A stretch of DNA of 64,000 nt from CAYNFQ01 sp964396715 (GTDB taxonomy: Bacteria > Patescibacteriota > Microgenomatia > Daviesbacterales > UBA10151), in contig CAYNFQ010000001.1 in NCBI GenBank assembly GCA_964396715.1, positions 62,001 to 126,000 on the forward strand. Direction: 5' to 3'. Below are positions 29,502 to 38,980 of the stretch, piece by piece (position 1 is the first letter of the stretch; each line of letters opens with the position of its first letter). The translations under genes were made by a program, and so were the position numbers. The notes beneath the pieces were generated by a model. It was not told where the DNA came from. It saw only the letters and a list, made by a program, of their open reading frames with translations, and made no database searches.

Positions 29502-30572
29502 ATGAAAGTGGCAATTAATACAATTCCGCTAAATTCAGCACATAAAGATAGGGGAATTGGCTATTACACGCAAAACCTGGTTGATAATCTAAAAAAGGAT
29601 CCCAACTTAAGTATACAAACTTTCACTGGCATATCCGAAGTAGTGGATGTAGATATCATTCACTATCCGTGGTTTGATTTTTTCTTCCGTACATTACCAG
29701 TTAAAAGACCCGCTCCAACTGTTGTGACAATTCATGATGTAATTCCGCTGAAGTTTAAAGATCACTATCCTCAAGGAATTAGAGGAAGAATTAACCTTTT
29801 TTTTCAGAAAAGAGCCTTAAGAAAATGCACAGCTGTCATTACCGATTCAAAAGCCGCAAAAAAAGATATAGTTGAGTTTTTAAAAATAGCCCAGGAAAAA
29901 ATCTCGATTATACCGTTGGCAGCAGATGAAGATTTCAAAATATTACCCGATGCGGATTTAATCCGTACCAGAAGAAAATACAATTTGCATGAGCGTTTCT
30001 TGCTTTATGTTGGCGATGCCAACTGGGTTAAGAATCTGCCGTTTTTAATCGAGGTTTTCCAAGATTTAATCAAAGAAAAAGGTTTAGAGGATCTGAAACT
30101 TGTTTTAGTTGGCGGAGCTTTCCTGAAAAAAGTTGAAGATATTGATCACCCGGAACTTGAAAGTCTTAAAAAAACAAACAGTCTGATAAAAAGTTATAAC
30201 CTAGAAAACAGGGTTACCAGAGTCGGCAGAGTTGAAAAAAAAGAGCTGGTGGCTTTATATAATTTGGCAACTCTCTATATTCAGCCCTCAATATATGAAG
30301 GATTTGGCTTACCGGTTTTGGAGGCTATGAGTTGTGGTGTACCGGTTGTTTCCTCCAAAGCCGGTAGTTTACTTGAGGTGGGAGGGGAGGCTGCTGTATA
30401 TTTTGACCCTGATAATAAGCAGCAGCTTAAATCTATTTTAATTTCACTTTTGGAAAATAAATCCCTGCAGGATAAATTATCCAGTTTAGGCTTAAAACAA
30501 GCCAAAAAATTCAGCTGGGAAAAGGTTGCAGGACAAACTCTAGAGGTTTACTCAAATGTCGCCAATTTTTAA
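29502..30572 (+). CDS. GT4 glycosyltransferase (mannosyltransferase-like)
   Basis: A 356-residue GT-B enzyme. It opens KVAINTIPLNSAHKDRGIGYY with the glycine loop, followed by HYPWFDFFF and TVVTIHDVIPLKF, which are typical of WbaZ/MtfB-type GT4 mannosyltransferases. The donor site has E266-GFGLPVL-E274 followed by AMSCGVPVVSS. The start at 29502 is chosen for its strong upstream ribosome site and because the family motif begins right after it. The gene overlaps the next by 17 bases. Confidence 0.85.
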   Translation: MKVAINTIPLNSAHKDRGIGYYTQNLVDNLKKDPNLSIQTFTGISEVVDVDIIHYPWFDFFFRTLPVKRPAPTVVTIHDVIPLKFKDHYPQGIRGRINLFFQKRALRKCTAVITDSKAAKKDIVEFLKIAQEKISIIPLAADEDFKILPDADLIRTRRKYNLHERFLLYVGDANWVKNLPFLIEVFQDLIKEKGLEDLKLVLVGGAFLKKVEDIDHPELESLKKTNSLIKSYNLENRVTRVGRVEKKELVALYNLATLYIQPSIYEGFGLPVLEAMSCGVPVVSSKAGSLLEVGGEAAVYFDPDNKQQLKSILISLLENKSLQDKLSSLGLKQAKKFSWEKVAGQTLEVYSNVANF

Positions 30573-31698
30573 AATTCTGCTGCTTTATTTAACATGGAGA
30601 GTTGGTTTACTGTTACTTGCGCTTTTTGCAATTTATTTTATTCCTTTGGGTTCAACTGACCGTTTTTTGGGAGGGGGACCCCTCAATTACAAAATTGCAC
30701 CGGAACTTTTTTCCTGGGCAAATTTTGATGGTGAGCATTATTTATCAATTGCCATTTTTGGATATAAAGGTTTGGAACAAACTTTTTTTCCAATATATCC
30801 TATGCTAATTTCTTTCTTTGCCAAACCTTTTTCCCCTGATCTTATCTCTGCACTGATCAATTCAACAATTGCGGGCCTTTTTATTTCAAACTTGTCATTT
30901 TGTTTTGCCTTAATTGTGCTTTGGAAACTTTTAATAATAGATTTCTCCAAAAAGATTGCTCTTTTCACAATAATTTTACTCGTTATATTCCCGACCTCTT
31001 TCTATTTTGGAGCAGTTTATAATGAATCATTATTTTTATTGTTAGCACTTTTGGCATTTTATAATGCGAGAACAAAGAGCTGGTTTTTGGCATCTCTTTT
31101 TGGGATACTTGCCTCGGCAACGAGAATATTCGGGATCTTACTTTTGCCGGCATTTTTGATTGAGGCTTATTTACAGAAAGAGAAATCCATCAATTTTTTT
31201 TGGATTCTGCTCATTCCACTGGGGTTAGGCGGGTATATGCTGTATCAATATGTAACCATTGGGGATCCATTGGCTTTCTACAATTTGCAGCATTTGGTTG
31301 GCGAACAACGCCAATCAGGATTAGTCCTTCTACCGCAGGTTTATTTTAGATATATTAAAATGCTTTTTAGCGTGAGCCCCACAAATTTTATATACCAGAC
31401 AATTTTACTGGAGTTTATTGTCGGGATAGTTTTTTTTATTTTGCCAATATACGGATTCTTCAAAAAAATTAGAATATCCTACTTATTTTATGCCCTGATA
31501 GGTTTTTTAATTACCACACTTCAGGGAGGGATGTCATCTGTTCCGAGGTATGTGCTGGTATTTTTCCCCTCATTTATAGCGCTGGCTTTATGGGTTTTAA
31601 GTTTGCATAAAATAGTTAGAGTTACTATCGTACTGATACTGATTCTGCTATTGTTTATAGAAACATCCTTATTTTTAAGGGGGTATTGGATAGCATGA
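30556..31698 (+). CDS. PIG-V/GPI18-like GT-C mannosyltransferase
   Basis: A 380-residue polytopic protein resembling the PIG-V (Mannosyl_trans2) family. The first outer loop contains WANFDGEHYLSIA with D58, E60 and H61, matching the D-x-x-H pattern of that family. The block FFPIYPMLI follows, then LLLALLAFYNARTKSW and GILASATRIFGILLLP. The donor is likely polyprenyl-phosphate mannose. It overlaps the upstream GT4 by 17 bases and the downstream flippase by 4 (ATGA). Confidence 0.75.
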   Translation: MSPIFKILLLYLTWRVGLLLLALFAIYFIPLGSTDRFLGGGPLNYKIAPELFSWANFDGEHYLSIAIFGYKGLEQTFFPIYPMLISFFAKPFSPDLISALINSTIAGLFISNLSFCFALIVLWKLLIIDFSKKIALFTIILLVIFPTSFYFGAVYNESLFLLLALLAFYNARTKSWFLASLFGILASATRIFGILLLPAFLIEAYLQKEKSINFFWILLIPLGLGGYMLYQYVTIGDPLAFYNLQHLVGEQRQSGLVLLPQVYFRYIKMLFSVSPTNFIYQTILLEFIVGIVFFILPIYGFFKKIRISYLFYALIGFLITTLQGGMSSVPRYVLVFFPSFIALALWVLSLHKIVRVTIVLILILLLFIETSLFLRGYWIA

Positions 31699-32993
31699 AA
31701 AAACGCATATACGAAATTGTCAAACATCCGCTGTTTTCCGGCAGTATGATTATGGTAATCGGCTCTAATGCGATAAGTTTTTTAAACTACTTATACCACC
31801 TAATTATGGTTAAGCTGCTTGATCCTCCCAGTTATGGGGAACTGGTAGCTCTGTTATCGCTGATCGGTCTTCTGGGGATACTGTCTTCCTCATTAAATTT
31901 AGTTGTCACCAAATTTGTTTCGGCAGCAAAAGGTGATTCTGAAATAAGAGGTATTGTCAACTGGTTTAATTCCAAAATCTTTATCTTCTCTTTAGTGATC
32001 TTTCTGTTAATTGTTCTTTTTTCTCCTTTTATTTCTTCCTTTTTAAAAATAGAAAACAACTTATTAGTCATCTTAATCGCGCTCCCCTCTCTTTTAGGGT
32101 TAGCATCCCTTCTTTATAAATCAGTTCTCCAGGGATTGTTAAAGTTTCAGCAGATGATTTTGAGTGTCTTTGTTGAAAGCGGCTTAAAGTTAATATTGGG
32201 AGCAGTTTTAGTATATGCGGGATTTTCTGTTGGAGGTGCGGTAGCAGGTTTAGTTGTTGCCTCCTTTGTTGGCTTTTTTCTCTCAAGATTTTTTATCCGC
32301 AATTTTCTGCAAGTATCAGAAAAAGGGCCGGATATTAAATCTATGTTTTTGTATTCATTGCCTGTGACAATTCAGTATCTTTCAATAACATCCTTATTTT
32401 CTTCCGATATACTTTTGATTAAACATTTTTTCTCGCCTCACGATGCCGGTATCTACGCCATAATTTCAACATTGGGAAAAATTATTCTCTTTGGGACAGG
32501 ACCCATTGGGGCAGTAATGTTTCCAATTGTATCTCAAAGACAAGCCAGAGGAGATAATTATAGACGGATTTTTGTCTTAAGTTTTGTTTTAACTTCTGTT
32601 TTAGCTGCTTTGATACTCTTAGTTTATTGGCTGGTTCCGCAGCTGGTGATTAGGCTGTTGAATCCCGCATATTTGAAAGCAGCGCCATATTTAGTCTGGT
32701 ATGGAATTTTTATAACTTTTTACACCCTGAGTTCATTGTTTGTAAGCTATTATCTTTCTCTAAATAAAGTATCTGTTGTGATATTACCGTTTGTGGCAGC
32801 GATTGCGCAGATTATTGGTATTTGGTTTTTTCATCAAAGCTTATTTGCAGTAATTTTAGTTTCCTGTATAGTGACTGGTATGCTGTTTGTACTTTTGCTA
32901 ATATATTCAGCATATGGAAGTAAAATTAGTTTCAGTGATAGTGCCAGCATACAAGCAGGAAAAAACAATAGCAAGAGATCTAAAAAAGATTAA
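31695..32993 (+). CDS. MOP-superfamily flippase, second copy
   Basis: A 432-residue polytopic protein of the polysaccharide flippase type: SGSMIMVIGSNAISFLNYLYHLIMVKLL at the N terminus (read in two parts), LLGILSSSLNLVVTKFVS, and a central FLYSLPVTIQYLSI block. I choose the ATG at 31695 (ATGA overlap with the upstream stop) over a TTG at 31686. Its last about 25 codons overlap the next gene by 80 bases. The last membrane helix ends near LLLIYSAYG, so the overlapping tail is polar and probably unimportant. Its substrate probably differs from that of the 4794 flippase. Confidence 0.82.
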   Translation: MKKRIYEIVKHPLFSGSMIMVIGSNAISFLNYLYHLIMVKLLDPPSYGELVALLSLIGLLGILSSSLNLVVTKFVSAAKGDSEIRGIVNWFNSKIFIFSLVIFLLIVLFSPFISSFLKIENNLLVILIALPSLLGLASLLYKSVLQGLLKFQQMILSVFVESGLKLILGAVLVYAGFSVGGAVAGLVVASFVGFFLSRFFIRNFLQVSEKGPDIKSMFLYSLPVTIQYLSITSLFSSDILLIKHFFSPHDAGIYAIISTLGKIILFGTGPIGAVMFPIVSQRQARGDNYRRIFVLSFVLTSVLAALILLVYWLVPQLVIRLLNPAYLKAAPYLVWYGIFITFYTLSSLFVSYYLSLNKVSVVILPFVAAIAQIIGIWFFHQSLFAVILVSCIVTGMLFVLLLIYSAYGSKISFSDSASIQAGKNNSKRSKKD

Positions 32994-33720
32994 GGGCGTT
33001 ATAGATAAACTTAGATATCCTACGGAGCTTATCTGTGTTGTTGATGGAAATGTTGATGCCACCCTAAAAAGGGCTGCCAATTTTGCCAAAAGGAATTCAA
33101 AAGTAAAGGTCATCGGTTATGAGACAAATAAAGGTAAGGGTTATGCTGTCAGATTTGGAATGGGCCAAAGTGATGGAGATATAGTTGGCTTTATTGATTC
33201 GGGCATGGATTTAAACCCTAATGGTTTGGCTATGCTTTTGGAGCATTTTGAGTGGTACAGTGCAGATATTATTGTGGGCTCAAAAAGACATCCTGTTTCA
33301 AAAGTTTATTATCCCTGGCAGAGAAGAATATTATCATGGGGTTATCAGATGATGGTTAGAATTTTGTTCGGGCTTAAGATTCGGGATACTCAAGTAGGAA
33401 TGAAATTTTTTAGGAGGGAAGTTTTAGAAAAAGTTTTGCCCAGAGTTTTGGTAAAAGCTTTTGCTTTCGATGTTGAAATTTTAGCTGTTGCTAATTATTT
33501 GGGATACAGCAGGATTTATGAGGCACCTGTGGAGATTAAACTAAGATTTGGCGGGGTTTCTACTGTGACCAGCCAAAGATTTATCAGGACTGTTTTCTCA
33601 ATGCTTGGAGATACGCTTGCAGTTTTTTATAGACTGAAGATACTGAATTATTATTCAGAGAAAAATAAAAGGAAATGGAGGTTTGATCCGGAGCTAAATT
33701 TTAGGATAAACATAGGATGA
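32914..33720 (+). CDS. GT2, dolichyl-phosphate-sugar synthase-like
   Basis: A 268-residue GT-A enzyme. VSVIVPAYKQEKTI begins within 6 residues of the ATG, so the start cannot be later even though the gene overlaps the flippase by 80 bases. CVVDGNVDAT, then NKGKGYAVRFG (the DPM1-like NKGKG loop), metal site D95-SGM-D99, DTQVGMKFFRRE and a C-terminal VEIKLRFGGVS. This is the ALG5/DPM1 pattern for making polyprenyl-phosphate glucose or mannose, the donor used by GT-C enzymes. It overlaps the next gene by 4 bases. Confidence 0.82.
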   Translation: MEVKLVSVIVPAYKQEKTIARDLKKIKGVIDKLRYPTELICVVDGNVDATLKRAANFAKRNSKVKVIGYETNKGKGYAVRFGMGQSDGDIVGFIDSGMDLNPNGLAMLLEHFEWYSADIIVGSKRHPVSKVYYPWQRRILSWGYQMMVRILFGLKIRDTQVGMKFFRREVLEKVLPRVLVKAFAFDVEILAVANYLGYSRIYEAPVEIKLRFGGVSTVTSQRFIRTVFSMLGDTLAVFYRLKILNYYSEKNKRKWRFDPELNFRINIG

Positions 33721-34835
33721 ATATACTGATATTATCCTGGAGAGGTTCTGGTCATCCCAATGAGGGCGGAGCGGAGATTGCAACACATGAGTATGCAAAA
33801 GCTTGGGTAAATGTTGGTCACAGTGTTACCCTGTTTACTTCATCTTATTCAGATTGTAAAGGAAGAGAATTTATAGATGGAGTAGAGATAATAAGGCAAG
33901 GATCGCAAACTTTCGGTGTTCACCTTAGGGCATTTATCTGGTATATCTTCGGCAAACATAAAAAATATGATTTGGTAATTGACCATTTTCACGGAATCCC
34001 CTTTTTTACCCCGCTATACGTAAAGACAAAAAAAATGGCTATGATCCATGAGGTCGCGAAGGAAGTTTGGCAGTACAATCAATACCAATTCCCGCGAAAT
34101 TTATTTGTTGCATCCATCGGATTTCGAATTGAACCCCATATATTTAAGCTTTACAAAAATATCCATTTTATGACAATTTCTAAATCTACAAAAAAGGATT
34201 TAATTAATTGGGAAATACCTGAAAAAAATATTACCATTATTTATAATGGTGTGAATAAACCAAAAAAACAAACTTACAAAAAAGAAAAAGAAATAACAAT
34301 AACATTTCTTGGGGCTTTGGCTAAAGATAAAGGAATAGAAACAGCAATAGATGTTTTTTCTCATCTGCAAATTAGCTCCGATATAAATTTTCAATTTTGG
34401 ATTATTGGCAAAGGGGATAGTAATTACTTAAGGTTTTTAAAAAAAAGAATAGAGAAACTAAATTTGAGGAATGTTAAATTCTGGGGATATGTATCCGAGG
34501 ATAGAAAGTTCATTCTATTAGGTAGATCGCACATTTTAATAAATCCTTCCATAAGAGAAGGTTGGGGATTAGTGGTCATCGAGGCGGCAGAAGTAGGTAC
34601 TCCAACCGTGGCTTTCAATGTACCAGGTTTAAGAGATTCCATTATAGACAATAAAACTGGCCTTCTAAGTCAAGAGTACTCAGCTAAAGGGTTAGCAGAT
34701 AGTATTTTTGAATTGTTGGAAAATAGAAAAAGGTATTCTCTAATGTGCGAAAATGCCGTATCCTGGGGAAATAGATTTTCTTGGGAGAAAGCTACAAAAG
34801 AGAGCTTAAAATTATTAGATAAGATAATGAGTTGA
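33717..34835 (+). CDS. GT4 glycosyltransferase
   Basis: A 372-residue GT-B enzyme. The N terminus ILILSWRGSGHPNEGGAEIAT has the glycine loop, here with an NEGGAE variant. The donor site is E281-GWGLVVI-E289 followed by AAEVGTPTVAFNVPGLRD. ITFLGALAKDKGIETAI opens the C-terminal domain. It overlaps the upstream GT2 by 4 bases and is the last transferase before the sugar-nucleotide genes. Specificity is not readable. Confidence 0.85.
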   Translation: MNILILSWRGSGHPNEGGAEIATHEYAKAWVNVGHSVTLFTSSYSDCKGREFIDGVEIIRQGSQTFGVHLRAFIWYIFGKHKKYDLVIDHFHGIPFFTPLYVKTKKMAMIHEVAKEVWQYNQYQFPRNLFVASIGFRIEPHIFKLYKNIHFMTISKSTKKDLINWEIPEKNITIIYNGVNKPKKQTYKKEKEITITFLGALAKDKGIETAIDVFSHLQISSDINFQFWIIGKGDSNYLRFLKKRIEKLNLRNVKFWGYVSEDRKFILLGRSHILINPSIREGWGLVVIEAAEVGTPTVAFNVPGLRDSIIDNKTGLLSQEYSAKGLADSIFELLENRKRYSLMCENAVSWGNRFSWEKATKESLKLLDKIMS

Positions 34836-34862
34836 AATTTAACTGTAAGTTTATTAAACTTG

Positions 34863-34868
34863 TATAAT
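34863..34868 (+). promoter_or_regulatory. TATAAT box 3 bases before the epimerase start
   Basis: A perfect -10 hexamer sits in the 36-base gap before the ATG at 34872. The spacing to the start (3 bases) is short even for a leaderless transcript, and I see no good -35, so it may be chance. Confidence 0.2.
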
Positions 34869-34871
34869 CTT

Positions 34872-35855
34872 ATGAGGCATTCACAAAAAGTTATTGTGAC
34901 AGGCGCGGGAGGATTTATCGGCCACCACTTGGTATCATTTTTAAAAAATAAAGGATATTGGGTCAGGGGAGTGGATTTAAAATACCCGGAATATAAAAAA
35001 ACAGATGCCAATGAATTTTTAAAATTGGACTTAAGAGATAAAAAAAATGCCGAAAAAGCAACAGAAGGAATGAAACATACATACGCCTTAGCAGCTGATA
35101 TGGGAGGGATGGGTTTTATCTCATCAAATAATGCCCTGATTTTATACAATAATGCTTTAATAAACCTTAATACCTTTGAAGCAGCAAGGAAAAATAAAGT
35201 TAGTAGGGTTTTTTATTCATCCTCTGCTTGTATTTATCCCGAATATAAACAAATGAAGACAAAAATCGCTCCCTTAAAGGAGGAGGATGCTTATCCTGCC
35301 CAACCCCAAGATTCTTATGGTTGGGAGAAACTGATCACTGAGCTTTTGGCAAAATACTATCAGGAGGATTATGGTCTGGAGGCCAGAATTGCCAGATTCC
35401 ATAATATTTTTGGGCCCTTGGGCACATGGGACGGGGGGAGAGAAAAGGCTCCGGCTGCAATTTGTAGAAAAGTTGCCATGGCGAAATTACAGGGCAAAAA
35501 AGAAATAGAGATTTGGGGAGACGGCAAACAGACGAGATCTTTTTGCTATATAGATGATTGCCTTTTGGGAATATATAAACTGATGATGTCTGATTTTTCC
35601 AAGCCGCTAAACATTGGCCAAGATAGGATGGTGACAATTGATCAGCTGGTTGACATGGTTTGCAAAATTGCTGGAGTAAAATTAATAAAGAAACATATCA
35701 GTGGGCCTCAAGGCGTCAGAGGCAGGAACTCCGACAATAGTAAGCTAAGAAAAATATTAAAGTGGGAGCCGGCAATAAGCTTGGAAGAGGGCATGAGAAG
35801 AACTTATAACTGGATTGAGGAACAAGTAAAGGTAAAATTAAAAAAGATGAGATGA
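34872..35855 (+). CDS. GDP-mannose 3,5-epimerase-like SDR (plant GME type)
   Basis: A 327-residue extended SDR. The Rossmann motif TGAGGFIG is at 10-17, then AADMGGMGFI (75-84), SSACIYPEYKQ with the GME catalytic cysteine at C120, and the Y149-xxx-K153 pair (DSYGWEK). Downstream, FHNIFGPLGTW, GGREKAPAAICRK and GPQGVRGRNSDN are almost letter-for-letter the signatures of plant GDP-mannose 3,5-epimerase. That enzyme makes GDP-L-galactose/GDP-L-gulose from GDP-D-mannose. I use the ATG at 34872; a TTG at 34860 is possible. The product probably feeds surface glycans here. Confidence 0.85.
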   Translation: MRHSQKVIVTGAGGFIGHHLVSFLKNKGYWVRGVDLKYPEYKKTDANEFLKLDLRDKKNAEKATEGMKHTYALAADMGGMGFISSNNALILYNNALINLNTFEAARKNKVSRVFYSSSACIYPEYKQMKTKIAPLKEEDAYPAQPQDSYGWEKLITELLAKYYQEDYGLEARIARFHNIFGPLGTWDGGREKAPAAICRKVAMAKLQGKKEIEIWGDGKQTRSFCYIDDCLLGIYKLMMSDFSKPLNIGQDRMVTIDQLVDMVCKIAGVKLIKKHISGPQGVRGRNSDNSKLRKILKWEPAISLEEGMRRTYNWIEEQVKVKLKKMR

Positions 35856-35859
35856 CTAA

Positions 35860-38190
35860 ATGTTATTTCAATTAATCATATCCTTAATCCCAATTTGTTT
35901 AGCCGGTTTTTTTCTTATCAGGGTAGCTACATCTATAAGAAGGTTTGAATTAATAATCCCCGCAGCTGTTATTTGTGGCATAAGCGTTTTTGTTTTCCTT
36001 TTAAATATATCTGCTTTTATCTTTAAGTCCCCTGCTAATATTTTCATAGCCTATTTATTACTTATCCTGCTAAGTGTTTTTTTGTGGAAAAATTCCAAAA
36101 ATGATTTAACTATAGATTTTTTTAATAAAAAGGAGCTTGTTTTTTATATCATCACTTTCATTTTTTGGGCGTTATTGATTTTTTGGAAGGCCAATTTTGC
36201 TTTAATCGGTAGTGATACCAATCTTTATTATGCAATTGCACACACTTTTTTAAAAGGGAATTTCCCTCTTCAGACTCCCTGGCAGCCGGATGTACCCCTA
36301 TCTTATCATACAGGAGCATCAATGCTTTTGGCGGCTTTTTACTTTTTTACGGGGCTGAATTTTCAGTTTCTGCACCTGTTTTTTTCCGCCATTTTTATTT
36401 TTTGCAGTATTCAAATAATTATCTGGCTTATTATAAGGCACCATAGTGTAATTAGTTTATTACTGGCCAATTTATTGGCAGCAACAATATTTATCAGTTT
36501 CGGCTTTTTCTATATTGTCTGGCCAATATTGCCTATTCAATTGCCAAATCTAAACTCTTTGAGCCAACTTGTTTTATGGTTTAGAGAATTGCCAACTGTA
36601 AGTCAATCCATCGAAGTTTATGGTGCTCCGATAAATTTGGACGGGTTAATCTATTTTATATTCCATGCTTTTGGCCTGGTCAGCTTTCTTTCGCTTCTTC
36701 TCTTGCTGATTTATTTTAAGCAAGGGACTTTCGGTGGGTGGTTAATTATTTGTCTTAATTTGGCAGCCCTTGCAATAGTTAATGAATCTATCTTTGTTGC
36801 AGCTTTCCCGGCCATAGTTTTAGGTATGTTAATAATTGAATATCGAGAAGGCAGCTTATTTAAAAATCTGAAAAAAATTTTAATTGTATTGAGTTTAACT
36901 GTGCTGGTTGTTTTTTATCAGGGGGGCATCATTACTGTCTCACTGACTCAATCAGCGGATATGGAAAAATCAGCTGTAATTTTTCCTAAAAAAGCGGATA
37001 TAAAGGACGACTTCTCAGGATATCACATCGGGCAGGAGAAATCCAAATTATTACCCCCTAAACAGGAATGGTTACCACTCAGGTGGTTTCATCCCGGAGT
37101 AGATCTACTTTTGATAATCAGTTTAATATTTGTTATTAAACTAAAGGTCGATTTTAATCAGAGGTTACTGCTTTTAACTTTGTTTATAGGGGGGTTGTCA
37201 TCGCTTATTGCTTACAACTATATAGTTCCCAAATTTTTGATAGCTAATGGCAACAGGTTTCTATCTTTATCTTTTTTGCTATTGTCCCTGATGATCGGTT
37301 TTGCAGTGATCTTTTTTTATGAATTTTCATTTAAATATAAAAAGTTTTTCTTTATGCTGATATTTTTGTGGATTGTTTTACCGACTATATTGCCACCATT
37401 GGCTTCGCTTTCTAAAACTAGGTTTGGAGAAAACAAACTCATCCCCAAAGCTTTTGAAAGCAGCCCGGGCATTTTATGGCTCAAAGATAATGCTGACTTA
37501 TCGGAAAATGTTATGGTACTGGATAAGCATGCCCCGCACCCCAGCGGTCAGGCCCGGGCCATGGTTGAAGCGGGAGTTTTTGCACCTGTTTTTGCAGGTA
37601 ATTTCAGAGCTTTTACTATTGAAGCATCTCCTCAATATTTGGATATTGCCTATTTTTTATCCCCCGGGGCTTTAGCAGATCTTAAAATTTCATTGCTTAT
37701 GATTGATGCCTCTTTTTACAAATCCCTGCCAGAAGTAAGGAAGATACAGCTTGGTAATAAAAAGTATTTTGAACAAGTTTTTGATAATTCTGCCGATTTT
37801 TCGGATTGGGAAAGAATTTATAGAATTAAGCAGGATTATCTTAAAGAAGCCCCGGAGATTGACGGAATATTTAAACAACTGGTAATGATGGTTCCAAAAA
37901 AAGGCAGGGTTTACATAGATAATGAAGAAAATTTTGACCCTTCTTTTTTAAGAAGAGCAATTATTTTTAGCCTTAGGGATAGAGAACTTTATTTTTTGCC
38001 CCAATCAGGGGTTTATCTAAATGTCGAACAGGAAATTAATCAAAAAAACCCCAATAAGGATACAGAATACGATTTTCTGGTTCTGGGTAGGAATAACCGA
38101 CCTGATAAGGTTTGTGATTGTAGTGCCAAATTAATCTGGAAGGGATTAAAAGATGAAGTCTTCATCTGGAAGACAGATCCGAATATTTAG
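35860..38190 (+). CDS. TPWQPD/CxC-family polytopic membrane protein, member A
   Basis: A 776-residue protein, GT-C-like in layout. An outer-loop acid is at D119 (IGSDTN), then TPWQPD (139-144) with SYHTG, a central YQGGIITVSL, PLRWFHPG, an outer C-terminal domain, and a C-terminal block VCDCSAKLIWKG. The same motif order is found in the genes ending at 54374, 56742 and 61186. I do not recognise a named family. Weak likeness to the HDG/NYH proteins at 6263 and 9652 suggests a common GT-C origin. It starts 4 bases after the epimerase and overlaps the convergent GT2 by 29 bases. Confidence 0.6.
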   Translation: MLFQLIISLIPICLAGFFLIRVATSIRRFELIIPAAVICGISVFVFLLNISAFIFKSPANIFIAYLLLILLSVFLWKNSKNDLTIDFFNKKELVFYIITFIFWALLIFWKANFALIGSDTNLYYAIAHTFLKGNFPLQTPWQPDVPLSYHTGASMLLAAFYFFTGLNFQFLHLFFSAIFIFCSIQIIIWLIIRHHSVISLLLANLLAATIFISFGFFYIVWPILPIQLPNLNSLSQLVLWFRELPTVSQSIEVYGAPINLDGLIYFIFHAFGLVSFLSLLLLLIYFKQGTFGGWLIICLNLAALAIVNESIFVAAFPAIVLGMLIIEYREGSLFKNLKKILIVLSLTVLVVFYQGGIITVSLTQSADMEKSAVIFPKKADIKDDFSGYHIGQEKSKLLPPKQEWLPLRWFHPGVDLLLIISLIFVIKLKVDFNQRLLLLTLFIGGLSSLIAYNYIVPKFLIANGNRFLSLSFLLLSLMIGFAVIFFYEFSFKYKKFFFMLIFLWIVLPTILPPLASLSKTRFGENKLIPKAFESSPGILWLKDNADLSENVMVLDKHAPHPSGQARAMVEAGVFAPVFAGNFRAFTIEASPQYLDIAYFLSPGALADLKISLLMIDASFYKSLPEVRKIQLGNKKYFEQVFDNSADFSDWERIYRIKQDYLKEAPEIDGIFKQLVMMVPKKGRVYIDNEENFDPSFLRRAIIFSLRDRELYFLPQSGVYLNVEQEINQKNPNKDTEYDFLVLGRNNRPDKVCDCSAKLIWKGLKDEVFIWKTDPNI

Positions 38191-38890
38191 GTAAATTGGA
38201 AAAATAAACTTTTAAGATTGCTTTTAAGACATTAAAACCATCCTGCAGTGCTCTTATACCGGATGCCCCACCCCTCCTTTTGGTATAGGTGATAGGGAGT
38301 TGAACTAACTTCATTCCCATCCTGCAGGCTTTGGTGACAGTCTCTGCTTCATATTCAAAATGTCTCTCTTTTAAATCAAGGGCAAGAAAAGCATTTCTTT
38401 TAAACCCTTTAAATCCGGCCATCACATCGGTGATTTTTCTGCCACAAGCTATAGAGGTGGCAGTGGACATAATCCAGTTGCCAAACATGTTACGAAAAGT
38501 TACAGATCCCTTTTCAATTTTCCCTCCGTTGGCAAATCTGGTTCCGATAACTACATCCGCCCCTTTTTCTAGAGTCTGAACAAAGAGGGGTATTTCAAAT
38601 GGCTGAAACTGATGATCAGTATCAATTTGGATAATATAATCTCCTGTTGCAATAAGACCCCCTGCCCAAAAATCCGCCCCTTTTCCTCTTTTAAAAGGGA
38701 AGCGCAAAATTCTATCAACCTTCATTTTTTTGGCAATTTCAACTGTCCTGTCTTTTGAAGCGCCGTCGGCTACAATAATTTCAATAGGGAATTGGCTTTT
38801 TAATTTTCGGCAGTCTTTAATTGTTGTGGCAATATTTTTTTCCTCATTGTAAGAGGTTAAAATAATACTGATAAGTTTTTTCTTTGGCAT
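38162..38890 (-). CDS. GT2, DPM1-like polyprenyl-phosphate sugar synthase
   Basis: A 242-residue GT-A enzyme. It opens SIILTSYNEEKNI (8-20), then IIVADGASKD, KRGKGADFWAG (the NKGKG-type loop), metal site D90-T-D92, GTRFANGG and DVMAGFKGFKR. The C-terminal VQLPITYTKRRGGASG is typical of DPM1-like synthases that lack membrane anchors. Product: a polyprenyl-phosphate sugar for the GT-C enzymes. Its 3' end overlaps the end of the upstream-listed membrane gene by 29 bases in a tail-to-tail arrangement. Confidence 0.85.
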   Translation of the reverse strand: MPKKKLISIILTSYNEEKNIATTIKDCRKLKSQFPIEIIVADGASKDRTVEIAKKMKVDRILRFPFKRGKGADFWAGGLIATGDYIIQIDTDHQFQPFEIPLFVQTLEKGADVVIGTRFANGGKIEKGSVTFRNMFGNWIMSTATSIACGRKITDVMAGFKGFKRNAFLALDLKERHFEYEAETVTKACRMGMKLVQLPITYTKRRGGASGIRALQDGFNVLKAILKVYFSNLPKYSDLSSR

Positions 38891-38897
38891 AAGATGG

Positions 38898-38903
38898 ATG
38901 ATA
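38898..38903 (-). promoter_or_regulatory. -10-like box (TATCAT) 7 bases before the DPM1-like start
   Basis: On the minus strand TATCAT is followed by 7 bases and the ATG at 38890. An alternative pair, TTGACT (38931-38926) and GATAAT (38910-38905) with a 15-base spacer, lies just upstream. Either fits a very short or absent leader. Confidence 0.3.
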
Positions 38904-38939
38904 GATTATCAGAAACCCAAAATTGAGTCAATCAGTACA

Positions 38940-38968
38940 TTGATTTTGAAATTATTATAGTTTAATAT
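38940..38968 (+). promoter_or_regulatory. Candidate promoter for the sugar-nucleotide operon
   Basis: TTGATT (38940-38945), a 17-base spacer and TAATAT (38963-38968) lie in the 90-base divergent gap, 12 bases before the ATG at 38981. Each box matches four of six consensus bases with ideal spacing. It would give a leader of only about 5-6 bases. Confidence 0.4.
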
Positions 38969-38980
38969 CACATAACACTA

